Positions 1 through 11,418 of a stretch of 64,000 bases of DNA are shown here, one piece after another. The position numbers and the translations under genes were made by a program. The notes below the pieces were generated by a model. It was not told where the DNA came from. It saw nothing but the letters and a program-made list of their open reading frames with translations, and did no database searches. The stretch is from NCBI GenBank assembly GCA_022925895.1, contig JAKSYS010000022.1, positions 1 through 64,000 on the forward strand, written 5' to 3'. This stretch comes from Fragilaria crotonensis. Its lineage: Eukaryota; Bacillariophyta; Fragilariophyceae; Fragilariales; Fragilariaceae. How positions within the stretch are numbered: the stretch's first letter is position 1; each line of letters opens with the position of its first letter.

Positions 1-41
1 CCTAAGTAAAACACGACATCTGCCGGAGAGACTAAGCGCAG
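1..41 (+). repeat. 5' LTR of element B, first part (family B)
   Basis: These bases match the outer end of the solo LTR at 53354-53756 (which lies on the minus strand): both read cctaagtaa, then acacgacat, tgccggaga and actaag. The LTR therefore begins just outside the window and is cut at 41 by the CoDi-1 insertion; it resumes at 6528. Confidence 0.75.
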
Positions 42-229
42 TGTTAATATCACATGTGGCGTATTGGTATATGGGCATCGGTACGACAATATGATTATTG
101 GACAGTAGTACGAACGACAGTATAAACTACGGAGGTCAGGAAAGGTGCACACATTCCAGTGATTGGTCGGTTTAACTATAGATATCTTTGACATGCTTAT
201 CAATATTTGATCATCACGTGGAATTAACA
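42..229 (+). repeat. CoDi-1 5' LTR (188 bp)
   Basis: Starts TGTTAAT and ends ATTAACA, an inverted 7-bp terminal motif with TG...CA ends. Identical base for base to 6336-6523 by eye. Confidence 0.95.
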
Positions 230-230
230 G

Positions 231-246
231 TTTATCAGACCCAACA
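231..246 (+). promoter_or_regulatory. Primer-binding-site-like motif of CoDi-1
   Basis: The motif tttatcagacccaaca follows the 5' LTR after one base. The same 16 bases follow the 5' LTR of CoDi-D at 44929-44944, although the two LTRs are unrelated in sequence. Its position is that of a minus-strand primer site. The complement (gggtctgataa) looks like an anticodon stem-loop rather than a tRNA 3' end, which would mean priming by an internal tRNA segment; that is inference. Confidence 0.6.
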
Positions 247-640
247 GCTCAATGGATAAAGATGGCGCTATCTGGTCGTTTGTGATTGAAGAACTACGAC
301 CGATTGGTCCATCATGGTCAATATGATGGATCCGATCTTGAGCAGGATTGTTGAGATTTGATTCAGACGAGTAAAGTAACTCGAAAGGACTCGATTGCCT
401 ATCATATGCCCCACTAATTTTTGGGCATCATATAAGGCATATATCGAATACACCAATAACAGCCAATAAGAAACCGGCTTGAGGTGACTCTTCTTCTAAG
501 AATGGCAAGTCACATGATCTTCACGTCCGTTGTCACATATAAATCGACATTTATAAGATTCGCTTCTCTCTCACTATACCTTGTTTGTTTGCACACTTCT
601 TCGACTTTTGAGCTTTTGCGCTATTTGACCACTAACCACA

Positions 641-1823
641 ATGGAGAATGCCCTCGAGCTCTGTGGCTTCAATGCCCAAACCATCCGATACCTTATAAGC
701 CAAGGATTTAACTCACCAGACGACTTGTTGCTTGCAACAGAGTCGGAGTTGAACTCGATGGCGACTTCGGTCGCGAGGAATCCACCTAGGAACATGGCCC
801 AAATCAACATGCCATTCATGGCGTTAAAGAATTTGAAGGGACTTCGTTTCTGGGCAGATGAAAGGAAGCGCACCGGACTTGATGCAGACGCTGATGACTT
901 CACAGGTGAAGACGTCGCGATCTTCACGGCAAAATGTCAGGAGTACAATGAGCTTAAAGACGCCGCCAAGGATGAGGATGCATCGAAGCCGGACGCTTTG
1001 AAAAAGCTTACCGGGTGGGCTCTCTGGAACGAATCGTTCCAGAACTACCTCCGTCAGATCGTGGGTGCCGCAAAGATCCCTCTTATCTACTTGGCTAGAA
1101 ATGAGAGAGATAATCCAGATGAACCCCTGATTCCCGCAAACTTCGGTACACCAACCGAATACCTTATTGAGGCGACTATTTTCCGGGGGAGGCATTACGA
1201 CATCGATAACCCCCCGATTCTATCGCGAGTTAAAGTCGTTTACTGTTAACGGTGAGGGATGGTCGTACATTAAGAAATTCGAGAGGTCTCAAGATGGGAG
1301 GAGGGCGTACTTGGCTTTAAAGACACAGTGCGAGGGAACGGCATCAAAGATTACGCGCAAGAACAAAGCGTATGCGTCAATCTCCAACGCCGTTTACTCG
1401 GGTTCACGTCGCCAATACAAATTCCAGGACTTCATCAATACCCATCAGACAGCTCATAACGAGATTCTTGATTGCGATCCCTCAGAGGCCGTCCCGGAAT
1501 CTAAAAAGGTTGCAGATTTCTTAAAGGGTATTACCGATCCAAAATTGGAATCGGCCGTTTCGGTTGTGCTGGGCGATGTGAAGCTGTTGAATGACTTTCA
1601 GCTCTGTCAGCAGTACTTATCCACGACAGTCGAAAATCGAGCTACCCTTGAGAAGAGTAAGGAGCGGAACATCTCTGGATTGAAGAGCGGCGGAGAAAAA
1701 TCCGACCAGAAGGGAAAAGGAGGGAAACTTCCAAAGAACTTTAAGTTGGAGAACAAGTGGTATCCCCGAAGATCTATCGCCTCTCACCCAAGAGCAGCAA
1801 GATCAGCTCAGAACATGGAATAA
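641..1823 (+). pseudogene. CoDi-1 Gag region
   Basis: The ATG at 641 opens a protein beginning MENALELCGF, with a DLLLATESELNSM segment, matching in layout the start of the CoDi-D polyprotein (GFTIAASQV...LTDDEI). This is the nucleocapsid/coat precursor region of a diatom Copia element. The C-terminal part is lysine-rich (about 1690-1900), as expected for nucleic-acid binding. Not whole. Confidence 0.75.
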
Positions 1824-2051
1824 GGATAAGGACGGCAAGAAATCGAAGGGGAAGAAGAGGTCAGTGGCAGCCCTTAAGAAGCAGATTAAAGATGTGCTAA
1901 AGGAGGTGGATAAGAAAAAGGAGAAGGACGAGAGTGACGAGGACGAAGACGATTCGAGCGCTGACGACGCTGCCGGAAAAGAATCTGCCGCGGTGCGCAC
2001 AATAAGAAGAAGGCGAAGAAGGACAGTGCCTGACATGAACACACTGTCGCG

Positions 2052-5000
2052 ATGGTATCAAGGGCTGTGTATGCCGTAGACTATGACGCGATCACTAAAG
2101 GCGACCATCGCGCGGGAAGGTGTGAAATGGATTCTCACGCCGACACATGCGTCGCTGGAGGCAACTGCGTCGTCTTGGAATACTCGGGGCGAAACGCGAC
2201 GGTTGAAGCGTACTCGCCTGATTACCCATCAAAGACGGTACCAATCGCAACAGTGGCAACGGCATATGACTGTCCAACTTCTAACGCCACATTTGTTCTG
2301 ATTATCAATGAGGCACTTTTCTTCGGTGAATCACTAAGCTTCTCCCTCCTCTCTCCGAACCAATTACGAGACAATGATGTGCATGTCGACGAACGACATA
2401 GACAGTATGCCCCCGACTCGATCTTCGGTCTTCATGTACCCTCTGAGCCCTTGACCATTCCTTTTGACCTCGAAGGCGTTATTGCTGGTTTTACCACGCG
2501 ACTGCCGACACAAGCCGAACTCGACGATGTCGCACTCCATGTCGAACTGACGTCTGACGTCGAATGGATTCCTAGTAACTTCGCGCTCTCGCTCGTGGAG
2601 GAGGATTCCAAGACGGACGATTCTACAATTTCAACTTTACGAGCTCGGCGCTTAAAAGTCCTCAGATCCAAGTCCGATAAACATAGAATCAAAAGTTGCA
2701 TAAGAACCCTCGAAGCTACACAATCTTTGTTTGAGATCGAGACCGCGAACGAAGTCGGAACGCTCGACAACGACCCTATACTGAGACGTGTCGCCGCACT
2801 GACAACGTACGAAGCGGATACAAAGGTGTATGCAATTCGAACCGGTGATGTGACTTCGGAAGTGACACCCGAGAATGTCGCCAAGCGATGGTTGGTTGGG
2901 ATCGAGACAGCGAAGAAAACCCTTAATGTGACGACACAAAAAGGGGTTCGATCCATACCAAACCCAGCAACGCGGCGATTCAAAACGCAAATGGCGCACC
3001 TACGCTATCCGCGAATGGGTGGGATGTTTTATGCGGACATAATGGAGCCCAAGGTGCTTTCTCTGGAGTCCCAAAGGTACGCCCACGTGATTGGAAACGG
3101 CCGTGGATTCGCGAAGGTATACCCGATGGAGAGGAAGAACGAATCAATTTATGCGCTCGACGATTTCGTTAAAAAGGTTGGAATTCCTGAGACATTGCTT
3201 TGCGACAACGACACGACAATGGAGGGGTGGCGGGAATGGAAGAAACGGATCCGGAAATACTCAATCGATCCGAAGTATACCGAACCCCATTCGCCATTCC
3301 AGAACAAGGCTGAGTTGGACATAAGGGAATTAAAAAGGATGGTACGGAGGTTACAGGATAAAATGAAATCGCCGAGGCGGCTTTGGAACTATTTGGTGAA
3401 CTTATGCGCGAGGATCCGATCCTTTGTTGCTGGTTCACATCCGACCTGAATGGCAGGAGCGCCTTTGAACAGGTACACGGTTGGACGCCAGACATCTCTC
3501 TGTACATCATGCACGGCTGGTATGAAGTCGTGGCTTTTCTTGATAGCGACAACGAGAGGAATTGGCATGCTGGCTTGGGCCAGCAGAAGACTATGGCGGA
3601 GGGGACGCCGTGTTCCTCCTTCCAAAATCTGCCAAACCTATCGTGAGAAGTACAGTTTGGTCCCTGACCCCGGAAGAGAAGGCCGACATGCGAGAGGATA
3701 TCGAGGAGTTGCTGAAGTCGATTGACGAAAAGATCGGAAACGATCGGACTAACGACGAGGTGTTTGCGGAGCTAGGTAATGATGTGCTCCCACAAGTTGA
3801 GATACTCGGGGATGTGAATGACGCTGACGAACATGAGGCTGCAAAGCTTCGGGCCGACGCTGATGAATACACACCCGAGGCTTTCGATAAATACTTGAGC
3901 GCTCAGATCGTCACCGATAGGGGAGGTGAAATGCTTCGTGGCACCGTCAAAAGTCGGAAACGTGATAGCGACGGCAAGCCAATTGGATCCTCGAATCCGA
4001 ATCCCATCCTTGACACGAGAGAATACATCGTTTGTTTTGAGGACGGGACTGAAGACACTTATATGGCGAACCTAATCGCCGAGTGCATTTATTCTCAGAT
4101 TGATGAGAATGGTCGACAACTCCTGTTGATGCAGGAAATTATCGATCACAAGAAGACATCGGATGCGATATCCGAGGAAGATTCTTATTATTCGACGAAG
4201 GCGGGCCCAAAACCAAAGCGTACAACTCGCGGATGGCGCCTGTTAGTCGAATGGAAAGACGGCACAAGTACCTGGGTATCCCTTGCTGACATAAAGGACT
4301 CATACCCGGTACAAGTGGCGGACTACGCGGTAGCGAACAAGCTGACGCAGGAACCTGCATTCCGATGGTGGGTGCCCTTCGTTTTAAAGAAACGGGAAAG
4401 GCTTCTGAAGAAGGTGAAAACCAAATACTGGTCGGTAACTCACAAATATGGACTCGAGCTTCCAAAGAGTGTAGCCCAAGCATTAGCGATTGACAAGAGA
4501 ACGGGGACAGACTTCTGGGAAAAGGCGATTGAGAAGGAGATACGAAACGTCTTTCCTGCTTTCGAATTCCTCAAGACTGACGACGCGCAGGTACCACCTG
4601 GATTCCAATTCGTCGAAACATATTTTGTCTTCGATATCAAGATGGACTTGACCAGGAAGGCAAGGTTGGTCGCGAGAGGCAGCATGACGGAAGCAACGAA
4701 AGAGGAAACATTCGCATCAGTTGTCAGTAGAGATACTGTCAGACTATTCTTTCTCTTGGCAGCGCTTAATGACTTGGACGTCCTTTCATGTGACATTCAG
4801 AACGCCTATTTAGCTGCGCCTAACAAAGAGAAGGTGTGGACAAAGTTCACAGATCAGCTTGGCCCCGAATATAATGGAAAAAAGGCTATCATTGCGAAGG
4901 CGTTGTATGGTTTGCGTTCGAGCGGACGTTCGTTCCGTGATTATCTTGCAATGAACTTGCGAGAGCTTGGGTTCATTTCGTCAAAAGCCGACCCCGATCT

Positions 5001-6140
5001 CTGGATGAGGAGCGCGAAAAGTCGAACGGAGACCACATTTATGAATACGTGATCTCGTATGTGGACGATCTTGTGTTCCAAGGAATCGACCCGAACGTCT
5101 TCATGGACGCGCTCGGGAAACGCTTTACGCTGAAACCCGGAAGCATAAAGGAGCCGGACACCTATCTTGGGGCAAACGTGAAGAAGTTTCGCATCCCGAA
5201 TAGCGATGACCCAGACAAGGTAAGGTGGGCATTTGAATCTTCGTCGTACGTGGCGAAGGCGATCAAAGATGTCGAGCGCGAGCTCTCAGAGGCCGACATG
5301 AGGCTTATGCCAAACGTAAGGACGCCACTAGCAAGTGGTTATCGGCCGGATCTTGACCTTTCCCTGAATTAGGAGCAAGCAGTTGAACTATTTCCAAGGG
5401 TTAATCGGGATATTGCGGTGGATCTGTGAGCTCGGGAGGATTGATATCCTAATGCCTGTTTCAATATTGTCTCGGTACCTCGTATCCGCACGACAAGGGC
5501 ATCTCGAGCAGGCCTTCCATATCTTCGCATACCTGAAGACACACTCGCGTTCAACGATGGTTTTGATGATACGGTGCCGACTTATAGGAGTAAACGATTC
5601 GTCAAGTGCGACTGGTCCGAGTTTTACCCAGATGCCGCCGAAGCCATACCAACCAACATGCCTCAACCGAGAGGGAAAGAGGTATGTATGACCTGCTTTG
5701 TTGATGCGGATCATGCTGGATGCAGGGAAACACGTCGGTCACATTCAGGAATCATTATCTTTGTCAATCGTGCGCCGATTTTATGGTTTTCCAAGAGGCA
5801 GAACACTGTTGAAGCCTCAACTTATGGATCGGAACTACTGGCGATGCGGATTGCAATCGAAATGATCGAAGGGTTGAGATATAAGCTGCGAATGATGGGC
5901 GTGCCTATCCCTGACGAGTGTGCAGTCTTCTGTGACAACTCAGCGGTGGTTACGAATTCACGGCCGGAGTCGACCCTGAAGAAAAGCACGCCGCAATCAA
6001 CTTTCATAGAGTCCGTGAAGCAATAGCTGCAGGAACCATCAAGATTGCTAAGGAGGATACGCGTTCAAACCTCGCGGATATCCTGACGAAGTTGATGCCT
6101 GGTCCTAAAATGAAGGAGTTATTAGCGAACCTCCTATGGT
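2052..6140 (+). pseudogene. CoDi-1 Pol region (protease, integrase, RT, RNase H)
   Basis: Homologous in order and motif to the Pol of CoDi-D. The protease-like motif is DSHADTCVAGG near 2130. The integrase core is near 3000-3440 (LLCDND, EPHSPFQNKAELDIRELK). The reverse transcriptase is near 4500-5370 with YVDD at about 5058. RNase H is near 5690-6110. The enzyme set would copy element RNA to DNA and insert it. Broken in several places, so it cannot supply its own proteins; a source element elsewhere in the genome must have made this copy. Confidence 0.85.
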
Positions 6141-6335
6141 AATCGCAGCATGGGGACGTGACCCCGGGGACGTTGCTACGGGGACGCGGATAGATACTGT
6201 CCAAACAGTAGATCACTGCCAGGTTAATGGTTAAGGCTAGAAGTGGTCGGGGCCTCTGTCACAAGGATTTATAACGCCGGTTAATATGGGATGTTACGCC
6301 TCCGAATAACGTGGTTATATCGAAGTCGCGGGGAC

Positions 6336-6523
6336 TGTTAATATCACATGTGGCGTATTGGTATATGGGCATCGGTACGACAATATGATTATTGGACAGT
6401 AGTACGAACGACAGTATAAACTACGGAGGTCAGGAAAGGTGCACACATTCCAGTGATTGGTCGGTTTAACTATAGATATCTTTGACATGCTTATCAATAT
6501 TTGATCATCACGTGGAATTAACA
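6336..6523 (+). repeat. CoDi-1 3' LTR (188 bp)
   Basis: Identical to 42-229. It is preceded by a short purine tract ending gcggggac at about 6328-6335, the likely plus-strand primer; CoDi-D shows the same ggggac just before its 3' LTR. Confidence 0.95.
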
Positions 6524-6527
6524 GCAG

Positions 6528-6894
6528 ACAGAGCCTACGGACACTCGAAGACTCAGGACTCAGGACACAAAACTCAGTATTTTAAGAACATGACAGTACA
6601 CGGTACGTCTGCGACAGTACCTCGAAACTCATCAACTGCAGTACCTGGTACCATGTGATACTTCTCATCTACATTCATCACTACATTATACACATTCAGG
6701 ATATCAGATGATCTCCCCATCCTACACTTCCAAGTGCAAATCTACACTAGGTGCACTTTCATTCACAAGGTTCACAAGGAGCAGATGGAGAATTCATTTG
6801 AGGTGAGATTAAGCTCACAATTAGTTAAATTGCTCACAGCAAGCTTGTTCATCATTGAGCCTACTCCTACAACATTGTAACAATTAAAACTACA
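6528..6894 (+). repeat. 5' LTR of element B, second part
   Basis: It continues the LTR cut at 41. It matches the reverse complement of 53354-53700, for example the stretch from gaagactcagga through gacagtacacgg to cgaaactcatcaactgcag. It ends attaaaactaca at 6894, the same end as the solo LTR. There are many small differences from the solo copy, so the family is older than the CoDi insertion. Confidence 0.8.
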
Positions 6895-6910
6895 TGCTTC
6901 CTGCGCTAAG
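6895..6910 (+). promoter_or_regulatory. Primer-binding-site-like motif of element B
   Basis: tgcttcctgcgctaag abuts the LTR end. Copia-2 has cgcttcctctgcgctaag in the same place (11282-11299). The complement, cttagcgcagaggaagcg, resembles the D-arm of eukaryotic initiator tRNA-Met (GCGCAGnGGAAGCG), so the primer may be an internal fragment of that tRNA. Confidence 0.5.
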
Positions 6911-6918
6911 TTTGCACA

Positions 6919-7577
6919 ATGGCCAATTGCCCCGACGCTTTTGCGCTTACACCTGCGCTTCCAAGAGAGATTTGGACTACAGCGATCCTCGGACACGAAA
7001 CTCTTCAGGCGGCAACGGAGAAGTTGTCGATCGATTATGATTGCGACTCGAGAACTTACTCCTCTTCTCGCTCAACTTTGCAATTGAGCGGCAGTCTACG
7101 ATTGGTTGGCCCTGCTTCATCCCAAGGACGGAAACGAAGAGATGACCAAGGACTTGATCGAATCCGCGGAGAGCTCAGCTACAAAGACGTCAAGCGCCAT
7201 TCCGACACCCTCGTCAATTCGGAGACCAGATCGGCGCAGGATTCGGTGATGTTATATCTTTGCATCATGGCGACGACCGCTGAGGCTGGTCAGAAGAAGG
7301 CCAGAAGCAGGGGGCTCACTTATCCCTTCATGTCAGGGGACAAAGAGTTGGAACATTGCTCCTCAAGGTTGTGGTTCTGGCTTGCCCATGTGGATACAAG
7401 AGCTACAGTTACTCAAGTCAGGACCAAGCTCATCCCTAGACAAGACCATGAAGGACATGGATTCAGACATTGAAAAGTTCAATGATCAATACCTCACTTT
7501 GGCCACCAAGTTGCAGTCAAGGGGTGAAGCTACCCATGATCTCTTGGTGAACCTGTTCAAGGGCTACAAGGCATGCA
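6919..7577 (+). pseudogene. Element B Gag fragment (Copia)
   Basis: ATG at 6919, 24 bases after the LTR. The translated frames resemble the Gag of Copia-2 at 11419-12150: both carry HVDTRAT followed by V-RTKL, then a DSDIE-FND motif and D-LLVNLFKGYKAC. Only the Gag part is present before a simple repeat; no Pol follows. The remnant is broken and partial. Confidence 0.75.
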
Positions 7578-7680
7578 ATGACAACGACAACGATGATGAT
7601 GACAATGACGATGGCGGCGACGACAACGACGGCGATGGGGATGACAATGGCGACAACAACTGTGGCGTTGTTAGTGATGA
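7578..7680 (+). repeat. GAY-rich simple repeat
   Basis: A run of gac/gat/aac/ggc triplets that would code Asp/Asn/Gly. It separates the Gag fragment of element B from the next open frames and probably marks an insertion or rearrangement edge. Confidence 0.7.
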
Positions 7681-8496
7681 TCTCTTCACCACTGCTTGTT
7701 TGTTGGCCGATGCCCAGGCCAAGACTCAGGCCAATACCGCCGATGCCCGCCGGCTGGATTTCCTAAGCAGGAAAATCAGGGGGCTGCTTGCGGTATTGGA
7801 GCGTCGGCGACGGGTTGCGTACACCATTGACCTGAGTTATAACCTGGGTAATTTGTCTCACTTTGGCATTAACAATGCCTTGCAGTGGTACAGTTGTTGG
7901 ACAGAGGAGATGCTTGGCTGGGGGGAGAACTGGTACTTCATCATGCCCAATGTTGAAGGCAAGCAACCGGATGGAACAAAATTCACTGGTTTGGCCATAA
8001 AACTCGGCCACTTTCGATTAGCTGGGATGGCAGGATTGTAAGGCACTGCACGTCTGTTTCATGTCCTGATGGCTTGGACAGCGGATATGTTGGTGTGGGA
8101 AAGGATTCTACATCCTTTGTGAACACCCTCTACGGGGTGTCCACCTGCGCCAAGGAAAAGATCATTTGGGCTGGACGTAATGGGTGTGCTGCGAATTATC
8201 GGCCTGTTCTCCGACCCGATCCTTGGAGGGAAAGGGTGCCCAATAAGAAGTGCTTGAACCAAAAACGTCGGCGCCGCTGGAAAGAACGGGATGAATTGAC
8301 GGTTGCCTGCAAACCAACTGAAGAAGTGGTGATCGCGAGTGGAGCCAGGAATGGGGACCTCCGCGAATGGACGCAGTGGACGGCAAACGAAAGGCCGCAC
8401 CTATACAGCCTACAGCAGCTGACCTGGAAATTGGTGGCGCGACATGTACCAAGAAAAAACGAGCAGGCGATGTGCAGGGGCTACTGCGGCGGTTGA
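7681..8496 (+). pseudogene. Unrecognised frames convergent to the CACTA-like transposase
   Basis: Two overlapping frames give protein-like text: a segment ending NWYFIMPNVEGKQPDG and FTGLAIKLGH (to 8041) and then WDGRIVRHCTSVSCPDGLDS, GKDS-FVNTLYG and AKEKIIWAGR (to about 8200), followed by basic sequence. I do not recognise a family. It lies 90 bases from the end of the minus-strand CACTA-like transposase and points toward it, so it may be a second gene of that transposon, as CACTA elements often carry one. The frame changes at about 8020, so it is likely broken. The alternative is a separate repeat. Confidence 0.35.
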
Positions 8497-8587
8497 CTTA
8501 ACCGCTTCGTTGTTACAAGGGTGAAGTGCGGGGGCAAGAAGACCAGAGCGGTACTACTGAAAAAGACGAACGTGAAAAATAAGTCTA

Positions 8588-10744
8588 CTACTTGTGAACG
8601 TTCCCCCTTCCCGCAGCTTGTTTGCATTTCTTGGCTGCTGCCTCGTCTTCCTTCTTCTTCTTGGTGGCAAGCTTTTCTGCCTTCTTTGCTGCCACCTCCT
8701 TGGCGTTGTCTTTGGGAGTCTTCACACCAAAAACCACTCTACCACCGGGCAAGACATGGTCAACATCCTCTTTCTCGTAATTCTGTTCAAACCAGGTGTC
8801 GTCCTCAACATTGTTTTCCAGATCACTATGCTCCCACTCTATTATTGCGTCCCATGCGAGTGACCATTCCACTTTCCTTCTGATGAGGAAAAGGTAATGC
8901 CAATCCCACATTGACGCTTTCTGTTCTCCAAATGGTGGGATGTCTTTGGCGCCAAGTAGCGGCGAGGAGATTGCCTTGACATCCACCAGGAACAATGTTG
9001 GTTGTCTGTGGTCGGGAGAATAAAAATGGGGTTTGTAACTCCCTAGAGGACATTTGGGCGTGTTGAAGTCAGTGGGGTTGACTGGATCAAAGGTGTGGGC
9101 AACAGCATACAATCCAGGTTGCACGCTTGTCTGCCCGTTCACTTCAATTCTTCAACACCAAAGGTGGAAGCTTCACGACTGGCTCTGCATTCTGACCGCT
9201 ACGCACATGTGTCCAACGACACGAGGGGAATTACCAGTTTTCCACACAAGGTGGAATTCACGTCCAGGGTCGAATTGATGGTTTCTGTTTCTCTCTCTGG
9301 TTCATCTTCCTGATGTTGGAGTGGAACTGCCTTGTATTGCTCTCAACATCTGCCCATGCAAGTGATAAAGCAAAATTCTCAACGTACCGGTGGGCTGCTT
9401 GCTTTGTGAAAGAAAAAGCTCGATTCTGTGAGTTTCTTGTTGTTATCTTTGCAAGCGGAATGTGTGCTGACTCAGCGTAGGAACTGTTCACATTCTCTGG
9501 AACCCCATGGTCTAGAATGTCCTTGCAGAGATGCAGGACAAATGGGTTTTGATGGTGATGCTTCCCATGCCTGAAGGACGAGGTGCAACTTCAGCAACAA
9601 ACCGCATCAATCACTGCACAGCAACATGGGAGCGCCTCACCATTTTCTTCGGAATTGTTGGCTGCTTCATCCATTGGTGCCAGACAAGAAGGGAAGACAC
9701 AAGAACTATCAAATCTTTTTTGATTGCTGTTACATAGGCTTTGATCGTCAACCCCTTCTTTTGGGGTGACCTTCTTACCGACATTGAAGATGGAGCAGTA
9801 ACACGTGGTGTGCAATGCAAATAGTTTCACCAAAAGGCATCCTGCCATCTCGTGTCCCATGAGATTGGAGTCAGAGGAATAACCTCGAGAGAAATTTGTC
9901 CGTGAAACATCACGGTAGCTCTGCCTTGACAGGTTGCAGCCCAACTTGGCACACAGCGCATCATAGTCCTTCAATGCCTGGGACTTGGGACCGGCATGAG
10001 CCGAGAAAGCCTGGAGGCAGTAATTAAACCAACCAAGCAAGATCAAGTGCAGCATTTCGCCTGGGCAGGCACCAAAAATTCCACGCTTATTGTGCATGCC
10101 AAATCGGACGCCTTCAAACCCGTTCTTGAGGTGGTTCTGAGACATTGATTGGAGCTCGCCAGTCAAGCCCCTCTGCACTAAGGAATCTACTTTTTTCGGG
10201 AGACGGTGGGGGAACTTTGACTTCAAATACCCTGTCAAGTAACTGGGGCATTCACAGATTCGGCAAAGCTGTTTGACCTCCATGAATCTTGCTGTGTTGT
10301 GACCACAGAGACGGTCATGACCCTCTGTATCACCGACGATGAAAGGTACATGCAGGTGGAACACCGCATTGTGAATGGTGTTGTTATAATGAAAATTCCA
10401 TTTGAAGCCACAGTTCTGTAGTCTCAAAAATCTGGACTCTTTGAGTATAAACTGAATCTGCATGTGCGTGTCATTGTGGAGTAACGTTGTCCAACTAAGA
10501 TCACCGTTGGCTGGAGGATGAATTGGGTTCTTGATGCGCACAACATCATCTTCCAATTCTTCTGGAGAATTGAACTCGGAATCAACATCTGCGCTAGATG
10601 GGAGGTGTGCGGGGGTGCTGTGATTGATGTATCCAAGGATGTGCATGGTACTTGGGAGGCGGTGCATAGTGTGATTCAATAGACCATGTGAGATTGTTAT
10701 GGGCTCCATATGGAGCCGTCCTGCCATGTCAATATGCGTCTTAT
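8588..10744 (-). pseudogene. CACTA-like transposase, middle and C-terminal part
   Basis: Read on the minus strand from 10744. NKTHIDMAGRLHMEP opens it, then HRLPSTMHILGYINHS, a stretch DTEGHDRLCGHN, and CRICECP (possible metal-binding cysteines). FGMHNKRGIFGACPGEMLHL follows, then SRQSYRDVSRTNF and NLMGHEMAGCLLVKLFALH (down to about 9770). A further piece at 9258-9491 has NSSYAESAHIPLAKITTRN. The last piece at 8588-9142 carries FLVDVKAISSPLLGAKDI and YLFLIRRKVEW and ends in a Lys/Ala-rich tail (KKAEKLATKKKKEDEAAAKK). The product would bind the transposon ends and cut them out. The reading changes frame between these pieces at least twice, so it is decayed. The gene resumes upstream at 17300. 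Confidence 0.6.
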
Positions 10745-11281
10745 TAAAACAATATCTACTGGATTGAGGATACTCTACCTCTCCTAACGTCCAAAGTTCC
10801 ACGCGTTATCAACCGTCCGTCAGTCAACCAAAGTTTCTCCGTCCCATTTCGAGGTGACACGTCAGCGCTCTCATAATATCTACAAGTCATTGTTCCTTGG
10901 ACACGGAGAATTGTTCCGCGGAGCCAGCCGATCTCAAAAAGGAACACAATCAAGTGCATCACTTTATATACATATTACATGCTCCAGGTACATGTTATAT
11001 TCTCAAGATTCTCTGGGATTCAGCACAAGTCTACCAACAAGCTACAGAAAGGATTCTGAAGAACCCAGAAAGAACAAACAAAGAACAAGAAGAACAAGGA
11101 AAGTGCAGTGAAGAAGCTCCTTTCAATCTTGCCAAAGGCAGATCAATCTTGCCAAATTCATTTTATAGATAAGCTCACAATTAGTAAAACAAATTTCTAC
11201 CAAAGAGTACAAACGCTCCTGCGATAACTAATTCGTCGTTAGCCCTTGTTTGCGGTCTCAAACACTGCGAATAAAACTTTA
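10745..11281 (+). repeat. Copia-2 5' LTR
   Basis: 537 bp, starting taaaacaatatct and ending aataaaacttta. It aligns with 16754-17294 along its length. Confidence 0.88.
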
Positions 11282-11299
11282 CGCTTCCTCTGCGCTAAG
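11282..11299 (+). promoter_or_regulatory. Primer-binding-site-like motif of Copia-2
   Basis: cgcttcctctgcgctaag directly after the LTR, shared with element B at 6895. Its complement resembles the initiator tRNA-Met D-arm. Confidence 0.5.
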
Positions 11300-11418
11300 T
11301 ACAAGCCAAGTGCTTCATTCTTTGACCATTCAAGCTCACCTGCAAGCCCAGTGCTGCATTCCTTGATCAATCAGGATCATTTCAAGTGAAGTACTTCATT
11401 TGAGCTCCAAGGTCAACC

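Larger units (their letters stand above)
42..6523 (+). mobile_element. CoDi-type Copia LTR retrotransposon (CoDi-1), fossil
   Basis: A full-length Copia-superfamily element bounded by two identical 188-bp LTRs and a 4-bp target duplication (gcag at 38-41 and 6524-6527). Order is LTR, primer site, Gag, protease/integrase, reverse transcriptase, RNase H, LTR, which is the Copia order. Gag-like frames lie at about 641-1823, the protease and integrase part at about 2052-3650, reverse transcriptase at about 4500-5370 (RKARLVARG, DIQNAYLAAP and YVDD are readable) and RNase H at about 5700-6140 (DADHAG and FSKRQNTVEASTYGSE). The coding part is not whole: about six or seven breaks. The LTR identity says the insertion is recent in spite of this. 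It sits inside the LTR of element B. Confidence 0.93.

Noticed and set aside
2432-2999. Minus-strand frames of 115-183 codons in CoDi-1
   Set aside because: They mirror the plus-strand Pol region and have no domain of their own; the same holds for minus-strand frames in CoDi-D, such as 47357-47992.
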